Assembly (NCBI RefSeq): GCF_963662255.1
Contig: NC_085055.1
Coordinates: forward strand, 667,979 to 731,978
Length of the DNA: 64,000 nt
Source: Cinclus cinclus
Lineage: Eukaryota; Chordata; Aves; Passeriformes; Cinclidae
Direction: 5' to 3'
Shown: positions 1 through 9,100 of the stretch, in pieces
Layout of the letters: each line of letters starts with the position of its first letter
Position numbering within the stretch: position 1 is the stretch's first letter
The notes under the pieces: generated by a model
What the model saw: the letters and a program-made list of their open reading frames with translations, nothing else
Told to the model about the DNA's origin: nothing
The model's database searches: none
Made by a program: the position numbers and the translations under genes

Positions 1-226
1 GCCAGTGCCACGCTGGTCCCGGAGTGCGCGGTCAGCAGGCGCCGGTGGCCGCCGGCGATGCGGGGAGGCGAGGCCAGCACGGCCAGCGTGACCAGGAGCC
101 GGGCCACGCCGAGCGCGTTGGCCGCAGTGCACAGGTAGAGGCCCGCGTCCTGCGGCCCCGCCCGGGCGATGGCCAGGGTCCCGTCGGCCAGCACTGCCCA
201 CCTGGCAGCCCCCACGGCACCGCGCC
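1..226 (-). CDS. IGSF10: IGSF10 coding exon 5 (partial): rest of Ig3 and start of Ig4
   Basis: Acceptor TTCCGCAG ends at 227; two bases complete Gly1609. The translation shows the second half of an Ig domain (D-A-G-L-Y-L-C-T-A-A-N) and the beginning of the next (S-P-P-R-I, then H-S-G-T-S-V-A-L), running off the edge in frame. The exon is very GC-rich (47 of 60 bases in 61-120), unlike exons 2 and 3. Confidence 0.9.
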
Positions 227-3200
227 CTGCGGAACGAAGAGACGGCTCTGCGGGGCGCTGTGTGTCACTGCGTGTCACTGTCACTGTGTCACTGTCACTG
301 CGTGTCACTGTCACTGTGTCACTGCCTGTCACTGTCACTGCGTGTCACTGTCACTGTGTCACTGTCACTGTGTGTCACTGTCACTGTGTCACTGCCCGTC
401 ACTGTCACTGCGTGTCACTGCGTGTCACTGTCACTGTGTCACTGCGTGTCACTGCCCCTCACTTTCACTGTGTCACTGCCCATCACTGTCACTGTCTGTC
501 ACTGCCGCCCCCTGGCTCTTCTCTGTCCCAAACACCTGCCCGGCTCTGCTTTGCCCAAATAACAGAGACAACAGCGAGAAACCCGAAAGAAATCAGAAAA
601 TTGTGCATATAGAATGGCAAAGCTTTAAAGTACGAATGAAGCTGAATCTCCAGCAGAGACAAAGTTTGGATAAAGCAGATGGGGCTTTGCAATCCAAACC
701 TAGCACAGCTGTGACTCAATTTGAGTGCTTTTCATTACATTTTTCTTTTCACTTGCCTCACTGTTCTGGAATAGCAGGTAATGTACAATAAATACTGAAT
801 TCTTCCTACAATAAGCAAGGAATTATAATTAAATATAGGTTTGATTTTTTTTTTTTTTAGTCATTTCACTAAAGAGCTGTTCCAGAATCAGCACTAAGAT
901 GCTCCAGCAATTCTCTGTCACTGTTTCCAAGTTTACCTCTCACTAATATTTCACAGTACTCTGAAATGAAGCAATGCTTGAGTTTGGCACACAGAAGAGG
1001 TGCCAAATTATAGGACTAATGGAAGGTAAATTCTAGAGAGGTTTATCAAGCTCACCTGATGGTATCTTGGTCCACTGTATTGTTGGAGGGGGGTTCCCAG
1101 TAGCTTCACAAGGAATAAAAGCATCAGAATTCGCCAGCAGAGTGTAAGCAGCCAACTTCCCTCCGACTATTCTGGGCTTGGAAAAATGGTTTCTGCTTGC
1201 AGAGCCTGAGGTGATGGCATTGGGGATGGTGGTGGTGTCTTGATCTTGTTGCCTGTCAGACGAGGCACTGGCAGAGCTGTCCTTGTCCCTTCCCCACAGA
1301 GCTGTGATTTGTGGTGAGTGCAGTGTGTTCCCCCTCTCTGTGCCCTCGGGAGGTGTCCTGGGCCGGAGCTGGCTCTGGCCATCCCCCCGCGGGGGCGAGG
1401 AGGCTCTCGGGGTGGCTGTGGTGGGGGCTGGCAGAGGGGAGGGGTGCCGGGCGCTGGCAGCAGTGGCTGCAGCAGGAGCCCTTGGCACGGCTCTTGCTGG
1501 GGGTGTGGGCTGCGCTGCCTGCTTTTCCTGGACAGCTCCCTCCCCCATCTTCAGGTTGGGCTTTTCTCCCGCCGTGGCAGTGGCTGTGATGTGCTGAGCA
1601 GGCACTGGCCCTGCCGTGGCACTGGCTGCAGCAGGTCGGGCGCTCGTGGCACCAGGGGGCTCGTCCAGCCATGGGGAGGTTTGGAGACCCATGGTGAGGG
1701 TCTGGGCAGGACTAGCAGCTGGTGATGTGGCCAGCTGGGTGTTCCTCTGTGTGACTGGTGTGCTTTGGGGTGCCGTGGTGGGGCTCTGAGCGGTCACACT
1801 GCCCAGCAGTGACGTTGCTGCCTGGGTGCTCCTGCAGGTGCCCAGGGTTGCTAATGTCTGTGTGGCTGTCGTGGGCCTGTGCTGAGGTGCCTCGGGGCTG
1901 CCAGGGACCCCCAGCGCTGCTGTTCTGGTCATGGAGCCTGCACCGACGCTCCCAGGGAGAGGCTTTGCGTGTGCGAGGCTCGGAGCTGGTGATGTGAGAC
2001 CTGTCACTGCAGGGCTGGCTGCACTGCTGTGAGCTGCAGCGGTGGCTGTGCTGGCTGCAGGGGTGGCTGCAGGGCTGGCTGCACTGCTGTGGGCTGCAGC
2101 GGTGGCTGTGCTGGCTGCAGGGGTGGCTGCAGGGCTGGCTGCACTGCTGTGGGCTGCAGGGCTGGCTGCACTGCTGTGGGCTGCAGCGGTGGCTGTGCTG
2201 GCTGCAGGGGTGGCTGCAGGGCTGGCTGCACTGCTGTGGGCTGCAGGGCTGGCTGCACTGCTGTAGGCTGCAGCCACACGCTGTGGGGCAGCTGTTTTAG
2301 GAGGCCTCTTCCTCCTCTGACCTCTCCTTCCTCCCACTCTGAGTATTTTACTTTTGGTGACTCTAGTGCTGATTTGAGGAGCAGTAACAAGTGTAATTGT
2401 TGGCTTCAAGCCCATGGCAACCAATCCACTGGCTGAAGTAGTGGCAGTGTCCTTTGCAGTGACAGATGTGACTGTGGCAACAGCTTCTTGCCTTGCATTA
2501 TGTTTCTTTTCCTCTTCCCTGAGGAGTGCTGTGTTTTGATGGGTACCCTTGGGGTGCTCCAATGCCATATTCATGGTGGGGGGGGAGGACTGGGGTGTTT
2601 CTGGGCTAAATGGATTAATGGAACTGCTTAAATTATTTAAGTTTGGTACACTCGTTACAGAGTTCATATTCAGTTGAACACCTGTGGCCACAGCTGTATT
2701 TCCTCTGGCAGACCCGGGCCTCCCAAAATTGTATCTGTGCTCTTTCATGCTTGGGATATATCCTGGTGTAACAATTCGTCTCCGACCAGAAATTTTCCTT
2801 CGTCTTCCGTGGTGCTGCTGGAGCTGGGGTGGGTGAGTTGGAACATCCTGGATAACCTGAATTTGCTGATGAGCAGCCAAAGTTGAGGCCAGTGGTGGAT
2901 TAGGGGTCCCTCCTTTCTGAGTACTATGAAAATAAATGGGGCCAAATTCAGAGCTCGGTGTATTGACTGTCACCACAGGCACCTGGTGATCTGTTTTGGT
3001 GGAGACATTATCAATAGACTCAGTAAAAATATGTAACTTGTCTGCTGTGTTCTGGGGAGTTACAGCCCTGCTGGTGCCTGTAGCTTCTGTGGTGGGTGTC
3101 ATGGATGCAGACTTTAGATGCTGGTTATTGCTTTCCCCAGAATATATTGACTTTTGCCCAGCAGGGAAGAGTGTGGATGTTCTGCTTGGTACAGTTGATT

Positions 3201-6200
3201 GTTCTACACCATTTGCTGATATTTGACTCAAATCAGATTTTTCCCATGAGTCTGTAGGTTTTGGAAATGTCGGTGGCCTTTCGCTGGCAGGTGCCATGGG
3301 GTGTGGAAGAGGTGAGGGTAGGGGAGTTGATGGCTCTGTGAGCAGGAGGGAGCTGCTCCAGGCAGGGGTGGCATTCTCAGTCTCCTCGGGCCCTGCAGTG
3401 ATCATGAGTTCTGCTGCTCTCCCCAGAGCAGGTACTGGGGATCTCTCTGCTGCTGCTATCATGAATTCTTCTGGAGATATGACATCACCAGATGTGTCCT
3501 CCTCATCCTCGGGTGCCTCCGAGAGCTTGTGGACTTGAATGGGTGGTGCTGTCTCAACTTCTCCTCGTTTGTCTGTCACTGTCAAGTTCCTCTTTGTTTT
3601 CTCCAGCAAGGCTGCCCAGCGCTGTGGATCAACTCTCCTGCCTGAGGAAACAAACTGTCTCCTGTGTGCCCTGAACCGCCTGCCTGCTCTGTCTCCGTGA
3701 GGCCAGTGAGGTGTTTTCCTGTGGCTGTTCCTCTGACGTGTGCTCTGCGTGCCCTGGCTGCTGGCTGCTGCAGCAGCAGATCCCCCAGGAGCTGCCGGGG
3801 TGGCTGGAGTGGCTGAGGGATGTCTCTGTGCTGCAGCAGAGCGCAGCAGTTCATTGCCAGAGCCTTCTTCCCACTCTCCCAGAGCTGCAAGCTTTTTCTT
3901 CAGAGCAGTTTCATCCTGTCTCAGGAGCACTTGGAAAACCAGAAGATCAACACCGTACCGGTTGGCTGCGACACATCGGAAGTAGCCCACGTCTCTCTCT
4001 GTCACCCCTTGGATTCTCAAGGTGCCATTTGCAAAAATATGTTTGTTTCCTACAGACTGGTGAAGAACCGTGTGCTCAGGTGACACCCAGGTAACGGCAG
4101 GGTCCGGGCCAGCCGTGGAGGTGCAGGGAAGGTGGAGCGTGCTGCCCAGAGCAGCCGACAGCCGGGCTCCGTTGACCCCGCTGTGTTCCACGTGAGGATC
4201 CAGCACCGTAATTCGGAACGTGAGCACGTCGGCGTCGCGGTGGTTGGTGCTGATGCAGTGGTAGAGCCCCGTGTCAAACACGTCAGCTGTCCTCAGCGTC
4301 AGCACCCCGCTCCTGAGGACTACGACCCTCCCGTCCTCACTGACGTGAGGAGCTCGCGCTTTGCTGCCGTCGGCCAACACCCACTGCACGGCAGGAGCTG
4401 GCTCCCCAGCTGCCTGGCACTCCAGTTCCACGGTGCCCCCGACCAGCACAGTGTGCTCCGTCTGGGTGCTGTTGTCCCTGGAAATGATGGCCCAGGTGTG
4501 TCTCTCCTGGCTTGGGTCATGGCTGGGCAGGCTGAGCCGGGCGTGGGTGGAGTAGCGGACGTGCAGCGAGCTGAGCGTGGTGGCTGTCCTGTCCAGCTGC
4601 AGGGCCACTCGCCTCTGCATCAGCCAGGCCGGCTCAGCTCGCAGCACGGCCTCGACGCCGGTGAACAGGTCGTCTTTCTCACTGTAGATCTGCTTGTATT
4701 TGTAGCTAACAAAAGGCACGTGGGTTGTCGGCGCGGTTTGCTCCAGTTTCAAAGGAGAATTGCTGTACAGTGCCAGGATGCTCCACAGCTGCTGGATGTG
4801 TCCATAATCGATGCCACACACCAGGAATGCTGAGAACGAGGCTTTGAGCACTGTGCTGTGGCCGTTTTTGTCAACGGAGATGGGAGACGTTTCCTTTGGC
4901 TCCTGGACATTGCAAACCAAATTGCCTCGATTTCCTGCTTGGTCAGTCAGATTCAAAACCACAGATCCTATTGGAGCTACCAAGTCCTTGGGAGACACAA
5001 AACTGAAATCCCCATCATCTGGCACCGTGAGGTTCCTGGATTTCAGGGAGTCATGGATGACTGGCTTAGTGCAGATGAAAGATGCTGAAGGAAGATCCGT
5101 TAAACTTTTCCCATTCTGGTTTTTGGGACTAGCACAGACTGGGCATTGCTGGATGCCAGAACCTCTTTCTTTTCTGCACTTTATAACATCTAGAGGGAAG
5201 AAAACTTCAGTAAGCTTATGTGCTACAAGATTTAGTATTAAAAATTACATATAGCTACTAACAAGTGGTTCTTTGGAATAAAATAAAGCCAAGGCTTGAA
5301 GTGACATGTGAATGGCAGCAGCAGAAAAAGTCCTAGAGTCCCTTGAGTTCCTTATTTCCTTTTTAAAGACTCAAGTACAAAGTGACCCTTGCTCTTGCCA
5401 ATTTCGTAAAAGGTAGCTTGCTCCCTGTGGATTCTCCTGGTGCACAGAAGCTTTGCACTGGCCAAGGAAAATTCTCTGTTAAGAAAAGCTGCACTTGGGA
5501 ATGCATTAAGGCCACCAGATTCATTTAATCTGGGAAATAAAGTGCTATTAATCTCTTTATCCTGATCACACTCACCTACAAAACTACTACCTTCCAGTCT
5601 TTTCTGGGAGAATAAACAGATGAATAAAGGGCAGTTACCTACACCAGGAAGAGTAAGAGGCTACATCAGGATTAAAGAGCATAAACAAAGCCTTCAGCTC
5701 ACCTGGTCTCTCCTGTGCCCACTCTGCAAACCCCTGCAGGCTGCAATCACAGGACCAGGGGTTTCCGTGCAGGTAAATGCTCTCGAGCTCTGACATGTAG
5801 GAAAACATTTCTTGTGGAAGTGAAGTCAGCACGTTGTCAGACAGAGAGATGTGCTTCAGGAAGGATATTCTGAAGATTTGACTGTAGCGCAAGGTGACAA
5901 AAGTGTCTGGATGCAGCTGCTGAAGTAAATTTCCATCCAGGTGGACCAACCTCAATGAAGTGAGTCCATAGAAAACGTTGGGATTCACAAATTCAATTTG
6001 ATTGTGGTCCATATGCAGCCGTACCAAACTGTTCAGGCCATAAAAAACATCCTGCTGAAGCACTCTGACCTTGTTGTAACTCATTTTTAAAACCTGTTCA
6101 TGAAAAAGTAGCAAATGCATAATATTAAGCCATGTTAAATTTATAGGACCCCTAATAAATGCTGCTGAAAGATGCTCTGTGCCATGAAAGTTCTTCACCA

Positions 6201-8051
6201 GACAGGGAGAGCCAGGGAACTGGAGTTTCTTTGAAGAACTGTTTATATGCAGTATGCTAAGATTCTGCACAGTTTGGCTTTTTTTTTCTTCACAAAGGCT
6301 AGAAAGGGACAGGATTGTACTGAAGGGAAAGAGGAATCTCAGTGGAAAACAATCCTCAAAAAGCCTCAAACTGACTAACAAATCCACAGTGGCAGGTTTC
6401 CTTTTCCTGACACAGTAGTTCGAGCTTTGCAATCTTTCTCCTCTGCAGAAAGGGAGTTTTGACGGCAGTTGGCTGCTAAGGTACAGCTGAGAGACATCTA
6501 CCAATGTAATTGTCATGCTCTTTACCTGTACCTGAGTGCCTGCCTGGGAAGGAGGCATTTCCCATTAGGATACTGGATTTTGGAGGCTGTTGACTTGCAC
6601 GTGAACAAGGTAAGAGACAGGAAACTAAAATGCTGCAGAAGGCTGCTCTGTGCCTGCTGTCCAGTATCGCCGAAAGCTAAGTCCTGACAAAAAGCAGCAC
6701 TGGGTCACTTAGTTCTTACCTGGAGTGAATATAAATCACTGAACACCTTCTCAGGGATGGTGCTGATCTCATTGCTGTGCAGCATCAGTAACTCCAGTTT
6801 CTCCAAGCCGGCAAAGTCCGTGGGGCTGAGCTTTCTTAGGCTGTTGTAGCTGTACAGGATAAGTTTAGTCAGCCCCAGCTCACAGCTTTTAAATCCAACC
6901 AGCCCAAAACAAAAGCACCACTCTTTGGGAACAGCTGAAGGTAAGCAGCACTTCCCCTTGCCAAGAGGAAACAAAATCATTCCTTCATGTTGGCACAAAA
7001 GGTGGTCACTTTTCCAGGGCAGTGTTCTGATGGCAAATTCCCAGTGGATGGGGCAAGTGACAGCAAACATGGAACACATCTGTTCTCACTTGCTACCACT
7101 TCAATGAAAAGTCCCTCTGCAGACACATCTGGATGGTTCAAAGGTTATGTGAATCAAAAGGAATCCACAGATCAGACAAATATTGCTGACGGGTCTCATA
7201 ATTTGATTAAAGAGAGACACTTGCTGGAAACTGCACGAAGGGGCCAGACAAGCCTGGGTCTGATCTATCCCTGATCCTTCCACCATACAGAGAACAGAAC
7301 CACCATGGAGGCTGGCTGGCATGGCCAGACAAGTGGAATTTCCCCTGAACTCAGCAGATGAAAGCATGGACCCTGATGCTGTGGGACAGAATCACAGAAC
7401 AGGCTGAACTGGGAGGGACCCAGCAGGATCACGAGTCCAGCTGTTAAGTGAATGGATCACTTGGGGATCTAACCCCTGACCTTGGTGTTACATCACAGCA
7501 ATGTCTCTGCAGATTTTAATACATCTGCTTTTCCAGTCCACTTTCTGAGCTCTGAACTTCCTGGAGAGAAATCTACTTCAGACTTCTTCCAGGTTCCATG
7601 CTATAGACACAATACGCTCAGGTAATATAAATATAAGTTCAAAACTTCCTGAAGTTCTCATGTGCCCTGTGCTAGACCCCAAGATTTCTCCTTTCTGTGG
7701 GTGGTCTCAGGCTTTGCTGGCTGTGGCTGCAGCCACTGTTGAGTACTGCAGAACACTAAACTCTATAGACTTACCTATTACTTGGATTAATTTTTAGCCC
7801 TAAATCCGGAAGGTTAATTATTGCTGTGCAAAGTGCTGAAAGGCCAGCGGCCGGAGGACTCAGAGCCCGGGTTCCACGTACCCCAGGTTGATGCGCTGCA
7901 CGTCGGGCGGGATGCTCGGGGGGACGGCGCTCAGGTAGCGGAAGGTGCAGTGGAGCTCGGCGGAGCCGCGGCAGGCGCAGGGCCGGGGACAGGCTCTGAT
8001 GGCCGGGAGGGTGGCCAGGAGGGTGGCCAGGCAGGCCAGGAAGGTCTCCAT
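1..8051 (-). CDS. IGSF10: IGSF10, immunoglobulin superfamily member 10 (5' part, five coding exons, C-terminus outside window)
   Basis: Spliced coding sequence on the minus strand: exons 8051-7882, 6849-6720, 6093-5703, 5189-1056 and 226 to beyond base 1. All junctions are AG/GT and the phases agree (2, 0, 1, 1), giving 1,683 residues before the edge. Order: signal peptide (about 1-20), Cys-rich LRR N-cap, about six leucine-rich repeats (57-210), LRR C-cap (Cys215, 217, 235, 246, 249), two Ig domains (Cys488/Trp500/Cys542 and Cys586/Trp598/Cys636), a Ser/Thr/Pro/Ala-rich low-complexity region (about 665-1560), then a third Ig domain split by an intron. Known vertebrate IGSF10 is about 2,600 residues, so roughly a third lies off the left edge. 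The family is a large secreted protein linked to bone and to migration of GnRH neurons. The reading frame is intact. Identification rests on this domain order, residue-level similarity to remembered human IGSF10, and gene order. Confidence 0.95.
257..505. repeat. GTCACT-type short tandem repeat
   Basis: About 250 bp built from GTCACT hexamers interrupted by TGTGTCACTGC-like variants. It lies in the IGSF10 intron between exons 4 and 5, ending about 30 bp from the exon 5 acceptor. Open frames through it (24-791 and others) are composition artefacts. Confidence 0.9.
1056..5189 (-). CDS. IGSF10: IGSF10 coding exon 4: giant exon with LRR C-cap, Ig1, Ig2, mucin-like region, start of Ig3
   Basis: 4,134 nt, uninterrupted. 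The acceptor follows a pyrimidine tract (CTTCCCTCTAG) and the donor is GTGAGC at 1055-1051. The first two bases complete Asp231, leading into V-I-K-C of the LRR cap. Two I-set Ig domains follow at residues about 475-560 and 565-650, then about 900 residues of low-complexity Ser/Thr/Pro/Ala sequence with basic patches, and the first half of Ig3 up to I-P-S at 1608. A very large single exon is normal for this gene. An Ala-rich in-frame tandem repeat sits at about 2010-2275. Confidence 0.95.
2010..2275 (-). repeat. IGSF10: In-frame coding tandem repeat in IGSF10 exon 4 (60-bp unit)
   Basis: The 60-bp blocks starting at 2041 and 2101 differ only in the last base, and a third near-identical copy starts at about 2188. 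Each encodes 20 residues beginning HSSAASPAA and ending TATAAA. Shorter 27-bp partial units encode HSSAASPAA alone. All lengths are multiples of three, so the frame is kept. Confidence 0.92.
5703..6093 (-). CDS. IGSF10: IGSF10 coding exon 3: LRR 3-6 and start of LRR C-cap
   Basis: 391 nt, acceptor GAACAG, donor GTGAGC, residues 101-230 plus one base. It carries four further leucine-rich repeats and the GNPWSCDC opening of the LRR C-terminal cap (Cys215, Cys217). Open reading continues into both flanking introns, so frame alone would overestimate this exon; the splice sites and domain match set the limits. Confidence 0.93.
6720..6849 (-). CDS. IGSF10: IGSF10 coding exon 2: first leucine-rich repeats
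   Basis: 130 nt, preceded by an acceptor ending TACAG and followed by donor GTAAGA. It supplies one base to finish Gly57, then 43 codons with two LRR units (LxLLMLHSNxI pattern). It ends in phase 0. Confidence 0.93.
7387..7491 (-). mobile_element. CR1 LINE 3'-end fragment
   Basis: The stretch AGAATCACAGAACAGGCTGA followed by GGGAGGGACC, then a TTAAGTGAATGG...GGGGATCTAACCCCTGACCTTGG block, resembles the 3' end of a bird CR1 subfamily in reverse orientation. It lies in IGSF10 intron 1. Assigned from remembered CR1 consensus. Confidence 0.65.
7882..8051 (-). CDS. IGSF10: IGSF10 coding exon 1: signal peptide and LRR N-cap
   Basis: The ATG at 8051-8049 opens a hydrophobic leader (residues 1 to about 20), followed by a Cys-rich start (CPRPCAC) typical of an LRR N-terminal cap. 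The exon ends in phase 2 at a GTACGT donor. The G completed by exon 2 restores the conserved R-I-N-L-G-Y stretch. A possible splice acceptor (CTGCAG, ending at 8099) lies just upstream, so the start codon may sit in the second transcribed exon, after a non-coding one. Confidence 0.93.
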
Positions 8052-8063
8052 CCTGCCGGGATC

Positions 8064-8075
8064 CTACGCTGCCAT
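8064..8075 (-). promoter_or_regulatory. Minimal upstream ORF before IGSF10 start (M-A-A-stop)
   Basis: ATG GCA GCG TAG on the minus strand, ending 12 nt before the IGSF10 start codon. It is relevant only if the transcript leader includes it, which is likely because the main ATG follows so closely. Confidence 0.5.
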
Positions 8076-8170
8076 CCCCAGCAGCGGCGGGCGGGTTCCT
8101 GCAGGGCGAACAGAGCACACGGGCACTCACAGCGCCGGCCGAGCTCAGCCGCTCGCCTTTAAGCCATTAG

Positions 8171-8216
8171 CCAAAAAAAAAAAAACCAAACCAAACCAAA
8201 ACAAACAAACAAAAAA
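8171..8216. repeat. A-rich low-complexity tract
   Basis: A run of A followed by CCAAA/CAAA units. Simple sequence, possibly the decayed tail of a retrocopy, but no body is recognisable. Confidence 0.8.
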
Positions 8217-8815
8217 TTCTTGGAAGAAAATCCCTCCCAGGAACCAGCCCCCCAAAGTCTTGTGTTTCTCCTCAGCGAGGGATCTGTGTCATGACCTAAA
8301 GCGCTGTCGTTCCACAGCTGCCCCGCTTGCCCCGGTCCGGAGCGATGTGCCGGAGCTGCCGCTCCCAGGAAAAGCTGGAATTCCGCAGGGATCGCGGGCA
8401 CCTGCGGCGGTGCCGGCCGTGTGTCCCAGCCCGGAGCCGGCCCGGCTCTGCGGAGCGCTCCCGACCCGCCGGCGGCTCATCCCCCGGAGGCGGCTCCACA
8501 CGTCAGCTCCTTCCCCGCCAGGAGCGATTCCAACCCAAATTAACTCGTTTCGCACCCCTCGCACAAGCCCTCGGCGCCTCCCCGGCACCGGCACCGGCAC
8601 CGGCACCGCCGCACGTTCCCACCCGCGGAGCCGGCCGGGACAGGGACGAACCCGACACCGACTCGTCCTCCCGGGGGACACCCGGGCTCCCCGCAGCCCG
8701 ACCAGCACGGCTCGCTCCGACGGGGGACGGGGCACGGGAGAAGCGCCAGCTGCCTCCGCCGCCTCTCCGGGGATGCTGCGGGACCGGCACGGCGGCTCCC
8801 TCTGCGCCCCGCACG

Positions 8816-9100
8816 GGAACCCCTAATGGGACCCCCTAATGGGAACCCCTAATGGGACCCCCTAATGGGAACCCTGCACGGGAGCCCTGCACGGGAACCC
8901 CTAATGGGAACCCTTAATGGGAACCCTGCACAGGAACCCCTCATGGGAACCCTTAATGGGAACCCCTAATGGGAACCCCTAATGGGAACCCTTAATGGGA
9001 ACCCTTAATGGGAACCCTTAATGGGAACCCTGCACAGGAACCCCTCATGGGAACCCCTAATGGAAATCCTGCACGGGAACCCCTCACGGGAACCCCCCAG
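8816..9100. repeat. 13-bp minisatellite upstream of IGSF10
   Basis: About twenty copies of a 13-bp unit reading AACCCCTAATGGG, with variants TGCACGGG, TCATGGG and CTTAATGGG. It directly abuts the CpG-rich IGSF10 upstream region. Confidence 0.92.

Larger units (their letters stand above)
8052..8826 (-). promoter_or_regulatory. GC-rich, CpG-rich upstream region of IGSF10 (probable promoter)
   Basis: The stretch 8290-8820 is strongly GC- and CpG-rich, including a run of CCGGCA-type hexamers at about 8580-8610. It lies directly upstream of the IGSF10 start, as expected for a CpG-island promoter. I see no TATA box. An A-rich tract interrupts it at 8171-8216. Open frames in this block on both strands look like GC artefacts. 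Confidence 0.6.

Noticed and set aside
24..791. Long plus-strand open frame
   Set aside because: It runs antisense to IGSF10 exon 5 and then through the GTCACT repeat; its protein is a repeat of VTVSLSL-like triplets, so it is a composition artefact.
4132..4833. 233-codon plus-strand frame
   Set aside because: Exactly antisense to the two Ig domains of IGSF10 exon 4; explained by the real gene.
5635..6558. 307-codon minus-strand frame as a single LRR exon
   Set aside because: Only 6093-5703 matches the LRR region. The ends are intronic, and AG/GT sites with correct phases lie at the inferred borders.
8289..8839. Several overlapping frames in the IGSF10 upstream region
   Set aside because: CpG-rich sequence lacks stop codons in all frames; the peptides are Arg/Pro/Gly-rich without any domain.
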